Below, in pieces: positions 50,428-58,949 of a stretch of DNA of 64,000 nt. Below the pieces are notes generated by a model. That model ran no database searches. It saw only the letters and a program-made list of their open reading frames with translations, and had not been told where the DNA came from. This DNA is from Streptomyces sp. VRA16 Mangrove soil (GTDB taxonomy: Bacteria > Actinomycetota > Actinomycetes > Streptomycetales > Streptomycetaceae). A program made the translations under genes and the position numbers. The stretch lies in contig NZ_JAFVLN010000006.1 of the NCBI RefSeq assembly GCF_017377775.1, positions 124,001-188,000 on the forward strand, read 5' to 3'. Numbering within the stretch: position 1 is the stretch's first letter; each line of letters begins with the position of its first letter.

Positions 50428-51870
50428 ATGCCCCGTCGCCACCTCCATGTGACCGGCGCCGCGCGCGAGCCGCTCGGCGCCGTGCTGCGCGACCTGCGCA
50501 CCCGGCTGGACGTGCCCGAGGAGTTCCCCGCCGGGGTGCTCGCGGAGGCCGAGGCCGCCGCCCGCGCGCCGAAGCTGCCCGAGCGGGACGAGACCGGGAT
50601 CCCCTTCTTCACCGTCGACCCGCCCACCTCCACCGACCTCGACCAGGCCATGCACCTGTCGCGGCGCTCCGGCGGCGGCTACCGCGTCCGGTACGCGATC
50701 GCGGACGTCGCCGCCTTCGTGGTGCCCGGCGGCGCGCTCGACGCCGAGGCGCACCGGCGGGTGACCACCCTCTACTTCCCCGACGAGAAGACCCCGCTGC
50801 ACCCGACGGTGCTCAGCGAGGGCGCGGCCAGTCTGCTCCCGGACCAGACCTGCCCGGCCGTGCTGTGGACGATCGACCTCGACGCGGACGGGCGCACCGT
50901 CGCCACCGACGTCGTACGCGCCCTTGTGCGCAGCCGCGCCAAGCTCGACTACGAGGGCGTGCAGAAGGCCATCGACGACGGCAGCGCCGAGGAGCCGGTC
51001 GCGCTGCTCAGCGACATCGGGAAGCTGCGCGAGGCCCTGGAGGTGGAGCGCGGCGGCATCTCGCTGAACGTGCCCGAGCAGGAGATCGTCACCAGCGACG
51101 GCGGCTACGAGCCGGCCTACCGCTGCCCCCTGCCCGCCGACTCCTGGAACGCGCAGATCTCACTGCTCACCGGCATGGCCGCCGCCGACCTGATGCTCGC
51201 CTCCGGCAACGGCGTCCTGCGCACCCTGCCCGTCGCCCCCGACGGCGCGGTCGGCCGGCTGCACCACACCGCGAAGGCGCTGCACATCGACTGGCCGCAC
51301 CATGTCCCGTACTCCGCGCTCATCCGCTCCCTCGACCCCGCCGACCCGCACCACGCCGCGTTCCTCCAGGAGTGCACGACGCTGCTGCGCGGCGCGGGCT
51401 ACAGCGTCTTCAGCGGCGGCACCCGGCCCGAGATCACCACGCACGCCGCCGTCGCCGCCCCCTACACCCACTGCACGGCACCGCTGCGCCGCCTCGTCGA
51501 CCGTTACGCCTCCGAGCTGTGCCTCGCCGCGTGCGCCGGGCAGGAGCCGCCGCAGTGGGTGCTCGCGGCCCTGCCCGAGCTGCCCAAGGAGATGGCCGAG
51601 GGGACACGCCGCGCGAACTCCGTGGAGCGCGAGTGCGTCGACATCGTCGAGGCGGCGCTCCTGAAGGACCGGATCGGGGAGATGTTCGACGCCGTGGTCG
51701 TCGACGTGAAGGACCACGAACCGGCGGTCGGCACCGTGCAGCTGACCGAACCGGCCGTGGTCGCCCGCATCGAGGGCGGCTCCTCCGCCCTGCCGCTGGG
51801 CGAGCGGCTGCGGGTCCGGCTCACCCAGGCCGATCCGGGGCGGGCGAAGGTGCGGTTCGCGCCCGCGTGA
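50428..51870 (+). CDS. RNB-domain ribonuclease (RNase II/R-like, no S1 domain)
   Basis: 480 residues. The catalytic aspartates are in FFTVDPPTSTDLDQAMHLSR; other core parts are YAIADVAAFVVPGGALDAEA, LLPDQTCPAVLWTIDLDADG and AAPYTHCTAPLRRLVDRYAS. It is a 3'-to-5' exoribonuclease. It lacks the N-terminal cold-shock and C-terminal S1 domains of full-length RNase R, so its substrate range may be narrower. The stop overlaps the converging membrane-protein gene by 50 bases. Confidence 0.9.
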   Translation: MPRRHLHVTGAAREPLGAVLRDLRTRLDVPEEFPAGVLAEAEAAARAPKLPERDETGIPFFTVDPPTSTDLDQAMHLSRRSGGGYRVRYAIADVAAFVVPGGALDAEAHRRVTTLYFPDEKTPLHPTVLSEGAASLLPDQTCPAVLWTIDLDADGRTVATDVVRALVRSRAKLDYEGVQKAIDDGSAEEPVALLSDIGKLREALEVERGGISLNVPEQEIVTSDGGYEPAYRCPLPADSWNAQISLLTGMAAADLMLASGNGVLRTLPVAPDGAVGRLHHTAKALHIDWPHHVPYSALIRSLDPADPHHAAFLQECTTLLRGAGYSVFSGGTRPEITTHAAVAAPYTHCTAPLRRLVDRYASELCLAACAGQEPPQWVLAALPELPKEMAEGTRRANSVERECVDIVEAALLKDRIGEMFDAVVVDVKDHEPAVGTVQLTEPAVVARIEGGSSALPLGERLRVRLTQADPGRAKVRFAPA

Positions 51871-52636
51871 CCCGGTCCCGCACCGCCCCGGCCAGCTGGT
51901 CGGCCTCCTCCGCGTACAGCCGCACGAGCCGTACCTCCCGCGACCGGCCCAGGAACGTGATGTGCCGTACGGGGGCCGCGAGTTCGAGGGTCACGCCGGT
52001 CTGCGAGCCGACGTCGAGGTTGAGCACGCCGTCGGCCGGGGTGTGCGAGAACCGGTTCTCGCGCCGTACCTCGGCGATCAGCTCGAACGGTATCCGCAGG
52101 TCGACATGGGCCCCGCGGCGCACCCGCAGCGCGTCGGCGCCGAGCACGTGCGGCCGGGTCACGGACGCGGCGTGCAGCCCGAGCACCATCACCACCGTGT
52201 ACACGTCGAGCACCAGCACGACGCGGTGCAGCACCGGATGGTCCTTGAGCAGCGCCCACATCCCGAACGACTCGACGACGCAGACGAACGCGAAGGCGTA
52301 CATCATGGCCGCCTGCCCGCGCGCGTAGGCGAAGGCCCTCGCCCCCGCCGGGACGCCGTGCCGCCGCCGGGCCGCCCACAGTCCGAAACTCCCGATCACC
52401 CGCAGCTCGTGCCCGAGCAGCCGGCGCGCGGACGCCGGCACGGCCTCCCGGACGGCGGACCGGCCGCCGCGCCGGTACAGGACGGCGAGCCCGCACAGCT
52501 CGACGGCGACCAGGGCCAGGGCGACGGCCTCCACGGCGGCCGGAAGGCGGACACCGGCCGCCAGGCAGCCGGCGAGCGCGGCTTCGACGGCGACGACGGC
52601 GCAGCCCAGCAGGCGCAGCGCACGCCGGACGCTCAT
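51821..52636 (-). CDS. Multi-pass membrane protein of unknown function
   Basis: 271 residues with about four helices (ALRLLGCAVVAVEAALAGCL, AVALALVAVELCGLAVLYRR, MMYAFAFVCVVESFGMWALL, RVVLVLDVYTVVMVLGLH) and a beta-rich cytoplasmic tail. It overlaps the MerR gene upstream by four bases (ATGA), so it is translationally coupled and probably co-regulated. Function not known. Confidence 0.75.
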   Translation of the reverse strand: MSVRRALRLLGCAVVAVEAALAGCLAAGVRLPAAVEAVALALVAVELCGLAVLYRRGGRSAVREAVPASARRLLGHELRVIGSFGLWAARRRHGVPAGARAFAYARGQAAMMYAFAFVCVVESFGMWALLKDHPVLHRVVLVLDVYTVVMVLGLHAASVTRPHVLGADALRVRRGAHVDLRIPFELIAEVRRENRFSHTPADGVLNLDVGSQTGVTLELAAPVRHITFLGRSREVRLVRLYAEEADQLAGAVRDRVTRARTAPSPAPDRPG

Positions 52637-53397
52637 CGGTGGCCACCCCCCTGCGCGGCCGGCCGCATGGCGAGCCGTACGGCCGCCGCCTGCGCGGGGG
52701 AGAACTCACGGAGGAAGGCGTCGAGGAGTACGCGCTGATCGGGCCCCTGCGGCGTCGGCAGGTCCGGTGGCAGGCAAGCCTGCAGCGCCCGCGCCGCCTC
52801 GGCCACCCGGGGATCGTCGGGTTCCGCGTCGGCCAGCGCGTCGAGCTGGGCGTAGGCGGCACGGGCGGTGTCCAGCGCGCCGGGCTCCGTCAGCGCGGAC
52901 GCGAGCGCGGCCATCAGTTGCGCGCGGGCCTCGGGCGGCGCCGTCGCGTCGATCAGCGAGAGCACCTCACGGTCCTTCACCGCCATCGGCGAGTCGAGCT
53001 GCGGTGCGCCCAACTCGTCGAAGAGCGAGGTCAGTTCGGGCGAGAGCGGCCCGTCGGCGGGCAGCCGCCCCCGCTCGGCCTCGCCGAGCAGCGCGCGCAG
53101 CCGGGCCCGCCGCTCGTGGAGGGCGGCCTCCTGCCGGGCCAGATCGGCGTCGAGCTCGGCGAGCACCTCCACCAGGTCGCGCCCGGCGTCGTCCGCGAGC
53201 ACGTCCCGCACTTCGGTGAGCCCGAGCCCCAGCTCGGTCAGGCGCCGGATCCGCGCCAGCTCCACGGCGTGCCGCACCCCGTACTCGCGATAGCCGTTGC
53301 CGAGCCGTTCGGGCTCGGGCAGCAGCCCGAGGTGGTGATAGTGCCTGATGGCGCGCGTGGTCACGCCGACGATGCCGGCCAGTTCTCCGATCCGCAT
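52633..53397 (-). CDS. MerR-family transcriptional regulator
   Basis: 254 residues. The N-terminal winged helix reads MRIGELAGIVGVTTRAIRHY HHLG-type sequence, with a coiled-coil from about 80 (ELDADLARQEAALHERRARL). The C-terminal part (about 120-254) is a helical effector-binding region. A promoter with the 19-base spacer typical of MerR control lies directly upstream (53404-53434), so it probably regulates itself and the membrane protein behind it. Confidence 0.9.
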   Translation of the reverse strand: MRIGELAGIVGVTTRAIRHYHHLGLLPEPERLGNGYREYGVRHAVELARIRRLTELGLGLTEVRDVLADDAGRDLVEVLAELDADLARQEAALHERRARLRALLGEAERGRLPADGPLSPELTSLFDELGAPQLDSPMAVKDREVLSLIDATAPPEARAQLMAALASALTEPGALDTARAAYAQLDALADAEPDDPRVAEAARALQACLPPDLPTPQGPDQRVLLDAFLREFSPAQAAAVRLAMRPAAQGGGHR

Positions 53398-53403
53398 GCC
53401 CTC

Positions 53404-53434
53404 AGTAGAAACGTTGACGCTACGGGAGGGTCAA
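53404..53434 (-). promoter_or_regulatory. MerR-type promoter with 19-bp spacer
   Basis: On the minus strand TTGACC (53434-53429) and TCTACT (53409-53404) are 19 bases apart, with partial dyad symmetry (GTAG...CTAC) in the spacer. The start codon of the MerR gene follows after six bases, which implies a leaderless transcript. Confidence 0.6.
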
Positions 53435-53454
53435 GCGGCGGCCGGGCGAAGGGG

Positions 53455-53513
53455 TTGACGGCTAACGGTGTTAGCCGTACGTTCTCAGTACACACCGGCT
53501 AACGGCGTTAGCC
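53455..53513 (+). promoter_or_regulatory. Promoter with two TetR-type operators
   Basis: TTGACG (53455-53460) and TACGTT (53478-53483) are 17 bases apart. The operator GGCTAACGGTGTTAGCC (53460-53476) fills the spacer and a second copy GGCTAACGGCGTTAGCC (53497-53513) lies near the expected transcript start. The TetR gene is the second gene of the operon. Confidence 0.8.
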
Positions 53514-53541
53514 ACACCGACGGACTCTCCGGGAGGCCCCG

Positions 53542-53976
53542 ATGAGCACCACCGCACCCACCGGCACCACCACCCCGACGACGTCTTTTGCGCGGGTGGC
53601 CCGCCGCGCGGCCTGGCTGGTGAACGCGCTGTTCTGGTCGGCGTTCGCGGTCCTGGAAGGCGTGAACCACGGCTGGCTCGCCGGGACGGCCGCGCTGGCC
53701 TTCCTCATCGCGCCGGACCTGACGTTCCTCGCGGGCATCGGCACGGACCCGGTCACCCTGGAGAAGGGGCAGCTGCCGCCCCGCGCCGTCCCCTTTTACA
53801 ACGCGGCCCACCGCGCCCTGATCCCGCTGGCCCTCATGGCCGCGTACATGATGGGCCCCGGTTTCCTCCAGATGCCCGCGCTCTTCGCGGCCCTGTGCGG
53901 CTGGCTCGCCCACATCTCGTACGATCGCGCCTTCGGCTACGGACTGCGGACGAAGGAAGGTTTCCAGCGTGCCTGA
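53542..53976 (+). CDS. DUF4260-family membrane protein
   Basis: 144 residues with about four helices. The conserved region is PFYNAAHRALIPLALMAAYM and the end LAHISYDRAFGYGLRTKEGF, typical of DUF4260. Function unknown. ATG 53542 has GGGAGG upstream. It overlaps the TetR gene by eight bases, so the regulator is made with its target. Confidence 0.88.
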   Translation: MSTTAPTGTTTPTTSFARVARRAAWLVNALFWSAFAVLEGVNHGWLAGTAALAFLIAPDLTFLAGIGTDPVTLEKGQLPPRAVPFYNAAHRALIPLALMAAYMMGPGFLQMPALFAALCGWLAHISYDRAFGYGLRTKEGFQRA

Positions 53977-54511
53977 GGCGCCTGAAGCGACGGCCCACCG
54001 GCTGACCCCGCGAGCGGCACAGATCGCGGCGGAGGCGCGGGCACTCCTGGAGGAGTCGGGCCCCGACGCCCTGACCATGCGCGCCCTCGCCGACCGCCTC
54101 GGCATCAAGGCCCCGTCCCTCTACAAGCACTTCCCCGACAAGGCGGCCGTCGAGGCCGAGCTCGTCGCCCAGCTGCTGGCCGAGTCGGCCGAGGCGTGCG
54201 AGCGGGCGGAACGCGCCGAGCCGGGCTCCCTCCTCGCCCTCTCCCGCGCCTACCGCGCCTACGCCCTCGCCCACCCCCACCTCTACTGCCTGGCCACCGA
54301 GCGCCCCCTGCCCCGCCACGCCCTGCCCGAGGGCCTGGAGGACCGGGCCGCGGCCCCACTCGTGCGGGCCTGCGGCGGCGACCTCGATCTGGCCCGCGCC
54401 GCGTGGGCGTTCGCGCACGGCATGGTGGTGCTGGAGATCCACGGCCGGTTTCCGGACGGCGCCGACCTGGAGCGGGCCTGGCGCTCCGGCACCGAGTCGC
54501 TGCGGGCATGA
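53969..54511 (+). CDS. TetR-family regulator (WHG-type C-terminal domain)
   Basis: 180 residues from GTG 53969. The helix-turn-helix is AEARALLEESGPDALTMRAL then DRLGIKAPSLYKHFPDKAAV. The ligand domain has LSRAYRAYALAHPHLYCLAT and AWAFAHGMVVLEIHGRF. The paired GGCTAACGGYGTTAGCC sites upstream of the operon are its probable target, with DUF4260 as the regulated gene. The inducer is unknown. Confidence 0.9.
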   Translation: MPEAPEATAHRLTPRAAQIAAEARALLEESGPDALTMRALADRLGIKAPSLYKHFPDKAAVEAELVAQLLAESAEACERAERAEPGSLLALSRAYRAYALAHPHLYCLATERPLPRHALPEGLEDRAAAPLVRACGGDLDLARAAWAFAHGMVVLEIHGRFPDGADLERAWRSGTESLRA

Positions 54512-54545
54512 CCGCCCCCGCGGGCCCGGTACCATGGTCGGCACG

Positions 54546-54957
54546 GCAGACGAGCCGGGCGGACGGTCGCGTGGGGTTCTCCGGAACCTCCCGAGGAACG
54601 TCCGGGCTCCACAGGGCAAGGTGGTGGCTAACGGCCACCCGGGGTGACCCGCGGGACAGTGCCACAGAAAACAGACCGCCGGGGACCTCGGTCCTCGGTA
54701 AGGGTGAAACGGTGGTGTAAGAGACCACCAGCGCCTGAGGTGACTCAGGCGGCTAGGTAAACCCCACCTGGAGCAAGGTCAAGAGGAGCCGCCTCTTCGG
54801 AGACGGCTCTGCGCGGACGATCGAGGGCTGCCCGCCCGAGTTCGCGGGTAGACCGCACGAGGCCGGTGGCAACGCCGGCCCTAGATGGATGGCCGTCGCC
54901 CCGACGACCGCGAGGTCCCGGGGTACAGAACCCGGCGTACAGCCCGACTCGTCTGCC
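54546..54957 (+). ncRNA. rnpB: RNase P RNA (class A)
   Basis: The catalytic RNA of ribonuclease P, which trims tRNA 5' ends. Conserved regions appear in order: GAGGAACGTCCGGGCTCCAC, ACAGAAAACAGACCG and GGTAAGGGTGAAACGGTGGT followed by GTAAGAGACCACCAGC. The ends GCAGACGAG (54546-54554) and CTCGTCTGC (54948-54956) pair to form helix P1. Length about 412 nt, as expected. Protein frames across this region are spurious. Confidence 0.95.
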
Positions 54958-55050
54958 CGCTTCTTCTTTCTGGGCTTCTCTGCGAGCGGCCCGTTCCATC
55001 TGGTGAAACAGCCCCTTCATTTACGTGCCATGTGCAGATAACTTGGCGCC

Positions 55051-56430
55051 GTGAGCGTGCACGAGGCTACCGGGGCCGCCCCGGAAACGGATGAACCGGT
55101 CGATACGGCAAGCAGGTTGGACCGGTTGCCGGTCGGCCCGTGGCACCGGCGGTTGACCGCGATCGTCGGCATCGGCGCCTTCTTCGATCTGTACGAGGTG
55201 TTCCTCGGCGGCGTCCTCGCCGCCGCGCTCGCCGAGCCCTGGGCGCTGTCCGCCCACCAGAAGTCGTGGCTGATCGCCTCCGGGTTCCTCGGGATGTTCG
55301 TCGGCGCCAATGTGCTGTCCGTGCTGGCCGACCGGCTCGGGCGGCGTCGGATGTTCCTGGTCAACCTGGGGATGTACTCGCTCTTCTCGCTCGCCTGCGC
55401 CTTCGCCCAGGACGCCACTCAGCTGTCCGTGCTGCGGTTCTTCGCGGGGCTCGGCCTCGGCGCCGAACTCGTGCTCGTGGACACGTACTTGGCGGAGTTC
55501 CTGCCCCGCGCCGTCCGTGGCCGCTACATCGCCTGGGCCTACACCTTCGGCTTCGTCGGGGTGCCGGTGGCGGCGCTGCTCGGGGCGCGCCTCGTCGCCC
55601 GGCACGAACTGCTCGGGATCGACGGCTGGCGGTGGCTGCTGGTGGCGGGGGCGCTCGGCGCCGCGTTCATCCAGCTGCTGCGCACCGGGCTGCCGGAGTC
55701 GCCGCGCTGGCTCGCCGCCCGGGGCCGGACCGCGGAGGCGGCGGCGGTCGTGCGGGAGATCGAGACGAAGGCGGGCGTCGAGCCCGGGGAGCCGGTCGTG
55801 GCGGCACAGGCCGCCGAAGCCCCGGCCCGCGTTCCGCTCAAGCGGATGTTCCAGGCGCCCTACACCCGGCGCACCGTCATGTGGTGGATCTTCCAGGTGC
55901 TCCAGACCGTCGGCTACTACGGCTTCGGCTCGCTGGCCCCCGTCGTGCTCCAGGCCAAGGGGCACACCGTCACCGAGTCCCTGTCGTACGCGGCTCTGAG
56001 CTATCTGGGATACCCGGTCGGCTCCGCCCTGTCGGTGCCGCTCATCGACCGGATCGAGCGGCGCACGCTCATCATCGCCGCGGCGCTCGGCATCGCCGTG
56101 TGCGGGCTCGTCTTCGGGTTCGCCGGGGCGTCCTGGCTGATCGTCGGCGCGGGCTTCCTGCTGACCGTGTGCAGCAACGTCTTCTCCAACGCGTACCACG
56201 TCTACCAGACCGAGATCTTCCCCACCGGCCTGCGCTCCAGCGCCATCGGCATCGCCTACTCGCTGTCCCGGCTCACCTCGGTCGTGCTGCCGTTCGTGGC
56301 GCTCGACCTGCTCGACGACCTCGGGGCGACCGCCGTGTTCAGCGGGTCCGGGGTGCTCATGGTGCTGTTGTGCGTGAACGTACGGGTGCTGGGGCCGCGG
56401 ACCACCGGGCGGAGTCTGGAGTCCATCTGA
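55051..56430 (+). CDS. MFS transporter (sugar-porter/aromatic-acid type)
   Basis: 459 residues from GTG 55051 with about twelve helices. Signature loops are LADRLGRRRMFLVNLGMYSL, YLAEFLPRAVRGRYIAWAYT and LPESPRWLAARGRTAEAAAV (PESPRWL typical of sugar/metabolite:H+ symporters), and YHVYQTEIFPTGLRSSAIGI. Substrate not evident. It stands alone, downstream of rnpB. Confidence 0.88.
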   Translation: MSVHEATGAAPETDEPVDTASRLDRLPVGPWHRRLTAIVGIGAFFDLYEVFLGGVLAAALAEPWALSAHQKSWLIASGFLGMFVGANVLSVLADRLGRRRMFLVNLGMYSLFSLACAFAQDATQLSVLRFFAGLGLGAELVLVDTYLAEFLPRAVRGRYIAWAYTFGFVGVPVAALLGARLVARHELLGIDGWRWLLVAGALGAAFIQLLRTGLPESPRWLAARGRTAEAAAVVREIETKAGVEPGEPVVAAQAAEAPARVPLKRMFQAPYTRRTVMWWIFQVLQTVGYYGFGSLAPVVLQAKGHTVTESLSYAALSYLGYPVGSALSVPLIDRIERRTLIIAAALGIAVCGLVFGFAGASWLIVGAGFLLTVCSNVFSNAYHVYQTEIFPTGLRSSAIGIAYSLSRLTSVVLPFVALDLLDDLGATAVFSGSGVLMVLLCVNVRVLGPRTTGRSLESI

Positions 56431-56462
56431 GGGGCGTGTCCAAGGGGTGAGCGCCCGCGCCG

Positions 56463-56942
56463 TCAGGGGTGGCGGACGTGGGGGCGGGACGCCGCGATGA
56501 ACTCGTAGAGCAGATTGCGGGACGCGGCACGCGCCGCCGCCAGTTCGTTGCGGTCGTCGGTGCGCGACAGGTCGTCCACCGCGGCGAACGCGCCGCGGGC
56601 CTTGGCGATCAGGCCCGGCGCGTCGGTGAGCAGCTCCACGCGGAACATCGCTTCGATGGCGGCGGCGCGCAACCGCTGCGCCTCGCGCCGCAGTTCGTGG
56701 ACGTCGGCCGGGTCGGCGGACCGTTCCTCAAGGCGCCGGAACCAGCGGTCCAGCTGCCCCCTGCGGTAGTTGGCCAGAGCCCCGCCGAACGCGCAGTACG
56801 CGTCGATCCGTTCCTGCCTCAGCCGCTCCTCGCGGGCGAACCGCTCGGAGCGGGCCGTGGCCCGGCCCTGGAGGACGGGGGTCAGGGCCGCGCCCAGCAG
56901 CGTGCCCAGGACCGCGATGACGCTCGTGATGACGACAACCAT
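56463..56942 (-). CDS. Single-helix membrane protein with helical tail
   Basis: 159 residues from ATG 56942. One N-terminal helix (VVVITSVIAVLGTLLGAALT) is followed by a long charged helical region (RSERFAREERLRQERIDAYC, RREAQRLRAAAIEAMFRVEL). Such proteins are common and uncharacterised in Streptomyces. It is next to the remnants at 56959-57381. Confidence 0.7.
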   Translation of the reverse strand: MVVVITSVIAVLGTLLGAALTPVLQGRATARSERFAREERLRQERIDAYCAFGGALANYRRGQLDRWFRRLEERSADPADVHELRREAQRLRAAAIEAMFRVELLTDAPGLIAKARGAFAAVDDLSRTDDRNELAAARAASRNLLYEFIAASRPHVRHP

Positions 56943-56958
56943 GCGGCCAGGCAACCAT

Positions 56959-57117
56959 CTACGGCCGCACCGGCACCACCATCGGTGCTCCCGTACGCGG
57001 ATGGGGCACCACCTCCAAGAGGTGCCGGTACACCTCGCTGAGCAGGATGCCGCCGAGGACCTCGGCCGGGGGCCCGGCCGCCGCGATCCGGCCCGCGTGC
57101 AGCACCGCGACCCGGTC
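56959..57117 (-). pseudogene. 3' remnant of a heme ABC transporter ATPase (HmuV-like)
   Basis: A frame of 52 codons ends at TAG 56961-56959 and translates as DRVAVLHAGRIAAAGPPAEV ... SEVYRHLLEVVPHPRTGAP, which matches the last part of heme/iron-siderophore ATPases (after the H-loop). Walker A, signature and Walker B are absent, and there is no start. It points towards the plus-strand remnant that begins at the same place. Confidence 0.65.
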
Positions 57118-57381
57118 ACCGCGGCCGTCTCCCTCGACGAGAACGCGATCCTGCCGTCCGGCTCCGACGGCGGTACGACGGGCGGCGGTTGTGGCAGCGG
57201 CGCGGGCGGCTCCACCGGTGCGGTGACGAGTTCGACGACCGGCGGCACCGGCGGCTCCCTCGCGTCCACCGGCGCCGACGTCCCGGCGGCGGGCCCGCTC
57301 GCCGCGGCGGCCGCGCTCGCCGCCGCGGCGGGGGCGGGCACGGTGTACGCGGCGGGCAGGCGGCGTACGCGGCAGGGCTGA
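57109..57381 (+). pseudogene. 3' remnant of a sortase-anchored surface protein
   Basis: A frame of 90 codons ending at 57381 codes for a short strand (DPVTAAVSLDENAILPSGSD), a Gly/Ser/Thr linker, the sorting motif LASTG, a membrane helix (AGPLAAAAALAAAAGAGTVY) and a basic end RRRTRQG. This is the C-terminal cell-wall sorting signal of class E sortase substrates in Streptomyces. No start or N-terminal domain is present. With the adjacent HmuV-like fragment it looks like what is left of a heme-uptake locus whose middle was deleted. Confidence 0.6.
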
Positions 57382-57423
57382 GCCTCGCGCACGGCCGCCC
57401 GCTGCGGAGCAGACCAGGTCAGA

Positions 57424-58329
57424 TCAGATCAGCGGCGGCCGGCCCAGGCGCGTCATCCGCCAGACCGTGCGCCACCGCATCGGCCGCCGCTCACCGGCCG
57501 GGGTGCGCACGCCCTCCACGAACCCGGCAGCCCACGCGCGCAGCCCACCGAGCGAACGGGTGCGCAGCAGGGTGATCGCCGTCCACACCCCGAGGTAGAC
57601 GGGGATCAGCAGGACCGGCAGCCGCCGCCGGGCCAGCCACACCCGGTTGCGGGCGGTCATCCGGTAGTAGACGGCGTGCCGGGCCGGGGACGTCTTCGGG
57701 TGCTGGAGCAGCAACGACGGCTCGTACAGCACCTTCCACCCGGCGTCCAGCGCGCGCCACGCCAGGTCCGTCTCCTCGTGCGTGAAGAAGAAGTCGGCGG
57801 GCCAGTCGCCGGTCTCGGCGAGCATCTTCATCGAGAAGGCGTGCCCGCCGCCCAGGAACGCGGTGACCAGACCGCGCCGCATCGGGTCCTTGGCGCGCAG
57901 CCGCGGCACGTGACGGCGCTGCGTCTCGCCGTGCTCGTCGGCGATGCGGAAACCGACGACGCCGAGCTCGGGATCGGACGCGTACAGACGCTGGATCGTG
58001 GAGAACACGTCGGAGGCGACGAGCAGCCCGTCGTCGTCCAGCTCCACCGCGACGTCGACGTCACCGAACGCGCGCAGCCGGGCCAGCGCGACATTGCGGC
58101 CGCCGGGGCAGCCGAGGTTGTCGTCGAGCTCGACCGTCGTGACCTCGAACGGGTAGCCGCTGTACGCGGGCAGCACCGTGCCGTTGCCGATCATGACGAC
58201 GCGGGTCGGCACGGCATCCTGCATGGCCACCGACTCCAGGAGCGCGTCCACGTCCTTGGGCCGGTTGCCCATGGTGACGATGGCCACGCCCAGGCGGGGG
58301 AGTTCGGAGGTTCGGTGCCTGTCTGTCAT
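57424..58329 (-). CDS. Glycosyltransferase family 2
   Basis: 301 residues. The GT-A start is RLGVAIVTMGNRPKDVDALL, the metal-binding acidic motif is VAVELDDDGLLVASD, and the catalytic region has FLGGGHAFSMKMLAETGDWP with THEETDLAWRALDAGWKVLY. Two hydrophobic segments near the end (LPVLLIPVYLGVWTAITLL) suggest it is membrane-bound. It transfers an unknown sugar, probably to a cell-surface polymer. Confidence 0.88.
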   Translation of the reverse strand: MTDRHRTSELPRLGVAIVTMGNRPKDVDALLESVAMQDAVPTRVVMIGNGTVLPAYSGYPFEVTTVELDDNLGCPGGRNVALARLRAFGDVDVAVELDDDGLLVASDVFSTIQRLYASDPELGVVGFRIADEHGETQRRHVPRLRAKDPMRRGLVTAFLGGGHAFSMKMLAETGDWPADFFFTHEETDLAWRALDAGWKVLYEPSLLLQHPKTSPARHAVYYRMTARNRVWLARRRLPVLLIPVYLGVWTAITLLRTRSLGGLRAWAAGFVEGVRTPAGERRPMRWRTVWRMTRLGRPPLI

Positions 58330-58361
58330 GGCGGCGATGGTAGCCGTTCACCTGGGCCCGG

Positions 58362-58949
58362 CTACGCGTGCGGGTGCCAGCCCGTCTCCGCCGCCCACTG
58401 CTCCGCGACGACCGCCACGAGATCGACGACCGGGTCCTTCACATCGGCGTACGTCCCGGTGTCGGGCACCGCGTCGGCCAGTACGTACTTGAAGCGCGCG
58501 TACGCGGGGACGGCCTTCGGTGTCGCCCGCAGCCAGTCGCGGAACAGCAGCGCCAGCCGCTCGTTCGGCGAACCCGCCCTGCGCACATGGAGGTTGACGT
58601 GCGGGGCGTCCGCCGTCCTGCGCGACCAGAACAGCTTGGCCCAGGCCGCGGGGTCCTCGGTCTCCTCGCGCCCGGCCGGCACGTGATCGCGCAGGTACGG
58701 GGAGCGTACGAAGCCGAGGGCGGCCAGCGGCGAGGCGAACTCCTCGGCCGCGGTGTCCAGATCGGCGACGCTCACCTGGACGTCGTAGATCGGCTTGGCC
58801 GCCATGCCGGGGACGGACGTGGACCCGATGTGGTCGACGTGCAGCGCCGACGGGCCGAGGGCGGCGGCGAGCCGGGCGCACAGCGCCTTTCCGTCGTCCG
58901 CCCACCCGGAGTCGTGCGGGACGACGACCGGCTTCTCGTCCTCGGGCAT
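58362..58949 (-). CDS. GrpB/UPF0157 family protein (nucleotidyltransferase-like fold)
   Basis: 195 residues. The signature HIGSTSVPGMAAKPIYDVQV is the GrpB motif. The catalytic function is uncertain. It overlaps the MOSC gene by one base, so it is co-translated. Confidence 0.9.
   Translation of the reverse strand: MPEDEKPVVVPHDSGWADDGKALCARLAAALGPSALHVDHIGSTSVPGMAAKPIYDVQVSVADLDTAAEEFASPLAALGFVRSPYLRDHVPAGREETEDPAAWAKLFWSRRTADAPHVNLHVRRAGSPNERLALLFRDWLRATPKAVPAYARFKYVLADAVPDTGTYADVKDPVVDLVAVVAEQWAAETGWHPHA

Noticed and set aside
54745..55020. A 91-codon minus-strand frame
   Set aside because: It falls mostly inside the RNase P RNA gene, which explains the conserved sequence.
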